A stretch of DNA of 14,303 nt from positions 1 to 14,303 of the forward strand of contig CAJUQB010000043.1 of assembly GCA_910588285.1 (NCBI GenBank), in the 5' to 3' direction. A model generated the notes under the pieces. It made no database searches and had not been told where the DNA came from. It saw only the letters and a list, made by a program, of their open reading frames with translations. Numbering within the stretch: position 1 is the first letter of the stretch; the number at the start of each line of letters is the position of its first letter. The translations under genes and the position numbers were made by a program. This DNA is from an uncultured Lachnospiraceae bacterium (lineage in GTDB: Bacteria > Bacillota > Clostridia > Lachnospirales > Lachnospiraceae). This document shows, piece after piece, positions 14,184 through 14,303 of the stretch.

Positions 14184-14303
14184 CTTCGATTTTAGATCGC
14201 CGGCGCCTTCTTCTCTCCTTGTATTCTGCCTTAATCCGCTCGAAGATTTCATACACAACAGGGCAGACCGTTGCCGCGTCCAGCATACTCAGCATATTCC
14301 ACA
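14128..14303 (-). CDS. Possible 3' end of an unidentified gene entering from beyond the window
   Basis: On the minus strand one frame is open from the window edge for 57 codons to TGA at 14128-14130. It begins WNMLSMLDAATVCPVV and continues YEIFERIKAEYKERRRRRR, which looks protein-like (amphipathic helix, then a basic tail). The last ~19 codons overlap the 3' end of the PucR-type gene on the opposite strand and are low-complexity (Ser/Thr/Ala/Pro), typical of read-through past an eroded stop. I do not recognise the family. It may be chance, since 57 codons is short. Confidence 0.4.
   Translation of the reverse strand, partial: WNMLSMLDAATVCPVVYEIFERIKAEYKERRRRRRSKIEAIPSTDRKASGTSASPSQ

Overview
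The window looks like part of a low-to-mid-GC Firmicutes chromosome, most likely a gut or anaerobic Clostridia member such as Lachnospiraceae. The reasons are AGGAGG ribosome-binding sites before nearly every gene, a YesM/YesN-type two-component pair beside an LplA/LplB/YtcP-type sugar importer without an ATPase gene, an Rpn-type protein with an EG-rich repeated tail, and a PucR-type regulator. The taxonomic placement is inference; there is no marker gene here.

Layout. (1) 1-410: 3' end of an Rpn/PD-(D/E)XK transposase-like gene with an in-frame tandem-repeat tail, followed by a perfect 10-bp hairpin. (2) 530-3184, minus: a large cytoplasmic glycoside hydrolase resembling alpha-L-rhamnosidases (GH106-like). 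(3) 3374-5881, plus: a sensor kinase and AraC-type response regulator (YesM/YesN type), divergent from the hydrolase. (4) 5984-11389, plus: an apparent operon of solute-binding lipoprotein, two permeases, a small two-cluster ferredoxin and a flavoprotein related to the AprA/fumarate-reductase superfamily, closed by a hairpin. (5) 11484-12464, minus: a UroD-superfamily protein whose 3' end is duplicated just downstream. (6) 12594-14183, plus: a divergent PucR/CdaR-type regulator. (7) 14128-14303, minus: a possible unfinished gene running off the window.

The main result is a shared promoter architecture. Upstream of both the hydrolase (minus strand) and the lipoprotein (plus strand) lie two direct copies of a 15-bp element, TGTCATNNNNGTCCT, with starts 21 bp apart. 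In each case exactly 22 nt separates the proximal copy from an extended -10 (TGATAAAAT and TGTTAGAAT). This is the geometry expected for an AraC-family activator, so I infer that the adjacent response regulator switches on hydrolase, importer, ferredoxin and flavoprotein together. That ties a cytoplasmic glycosidase and a redox pair to one imported ligand: plausibly a small glycoside is imported, its sugar removed, and the sugar or aglycone oxidised or reduced by the ferredoxin-flavoprotein pair. The substrate and the direction of electron flow cannot be read from sequence.

The UroD-like gene and the PucR-type gene form a separate divergent module with its own promoters and a small inverted repeat. 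They carry no recognisable copy of the 15-bp element, so a link to the sugar/redox regulon rests only on proximity.
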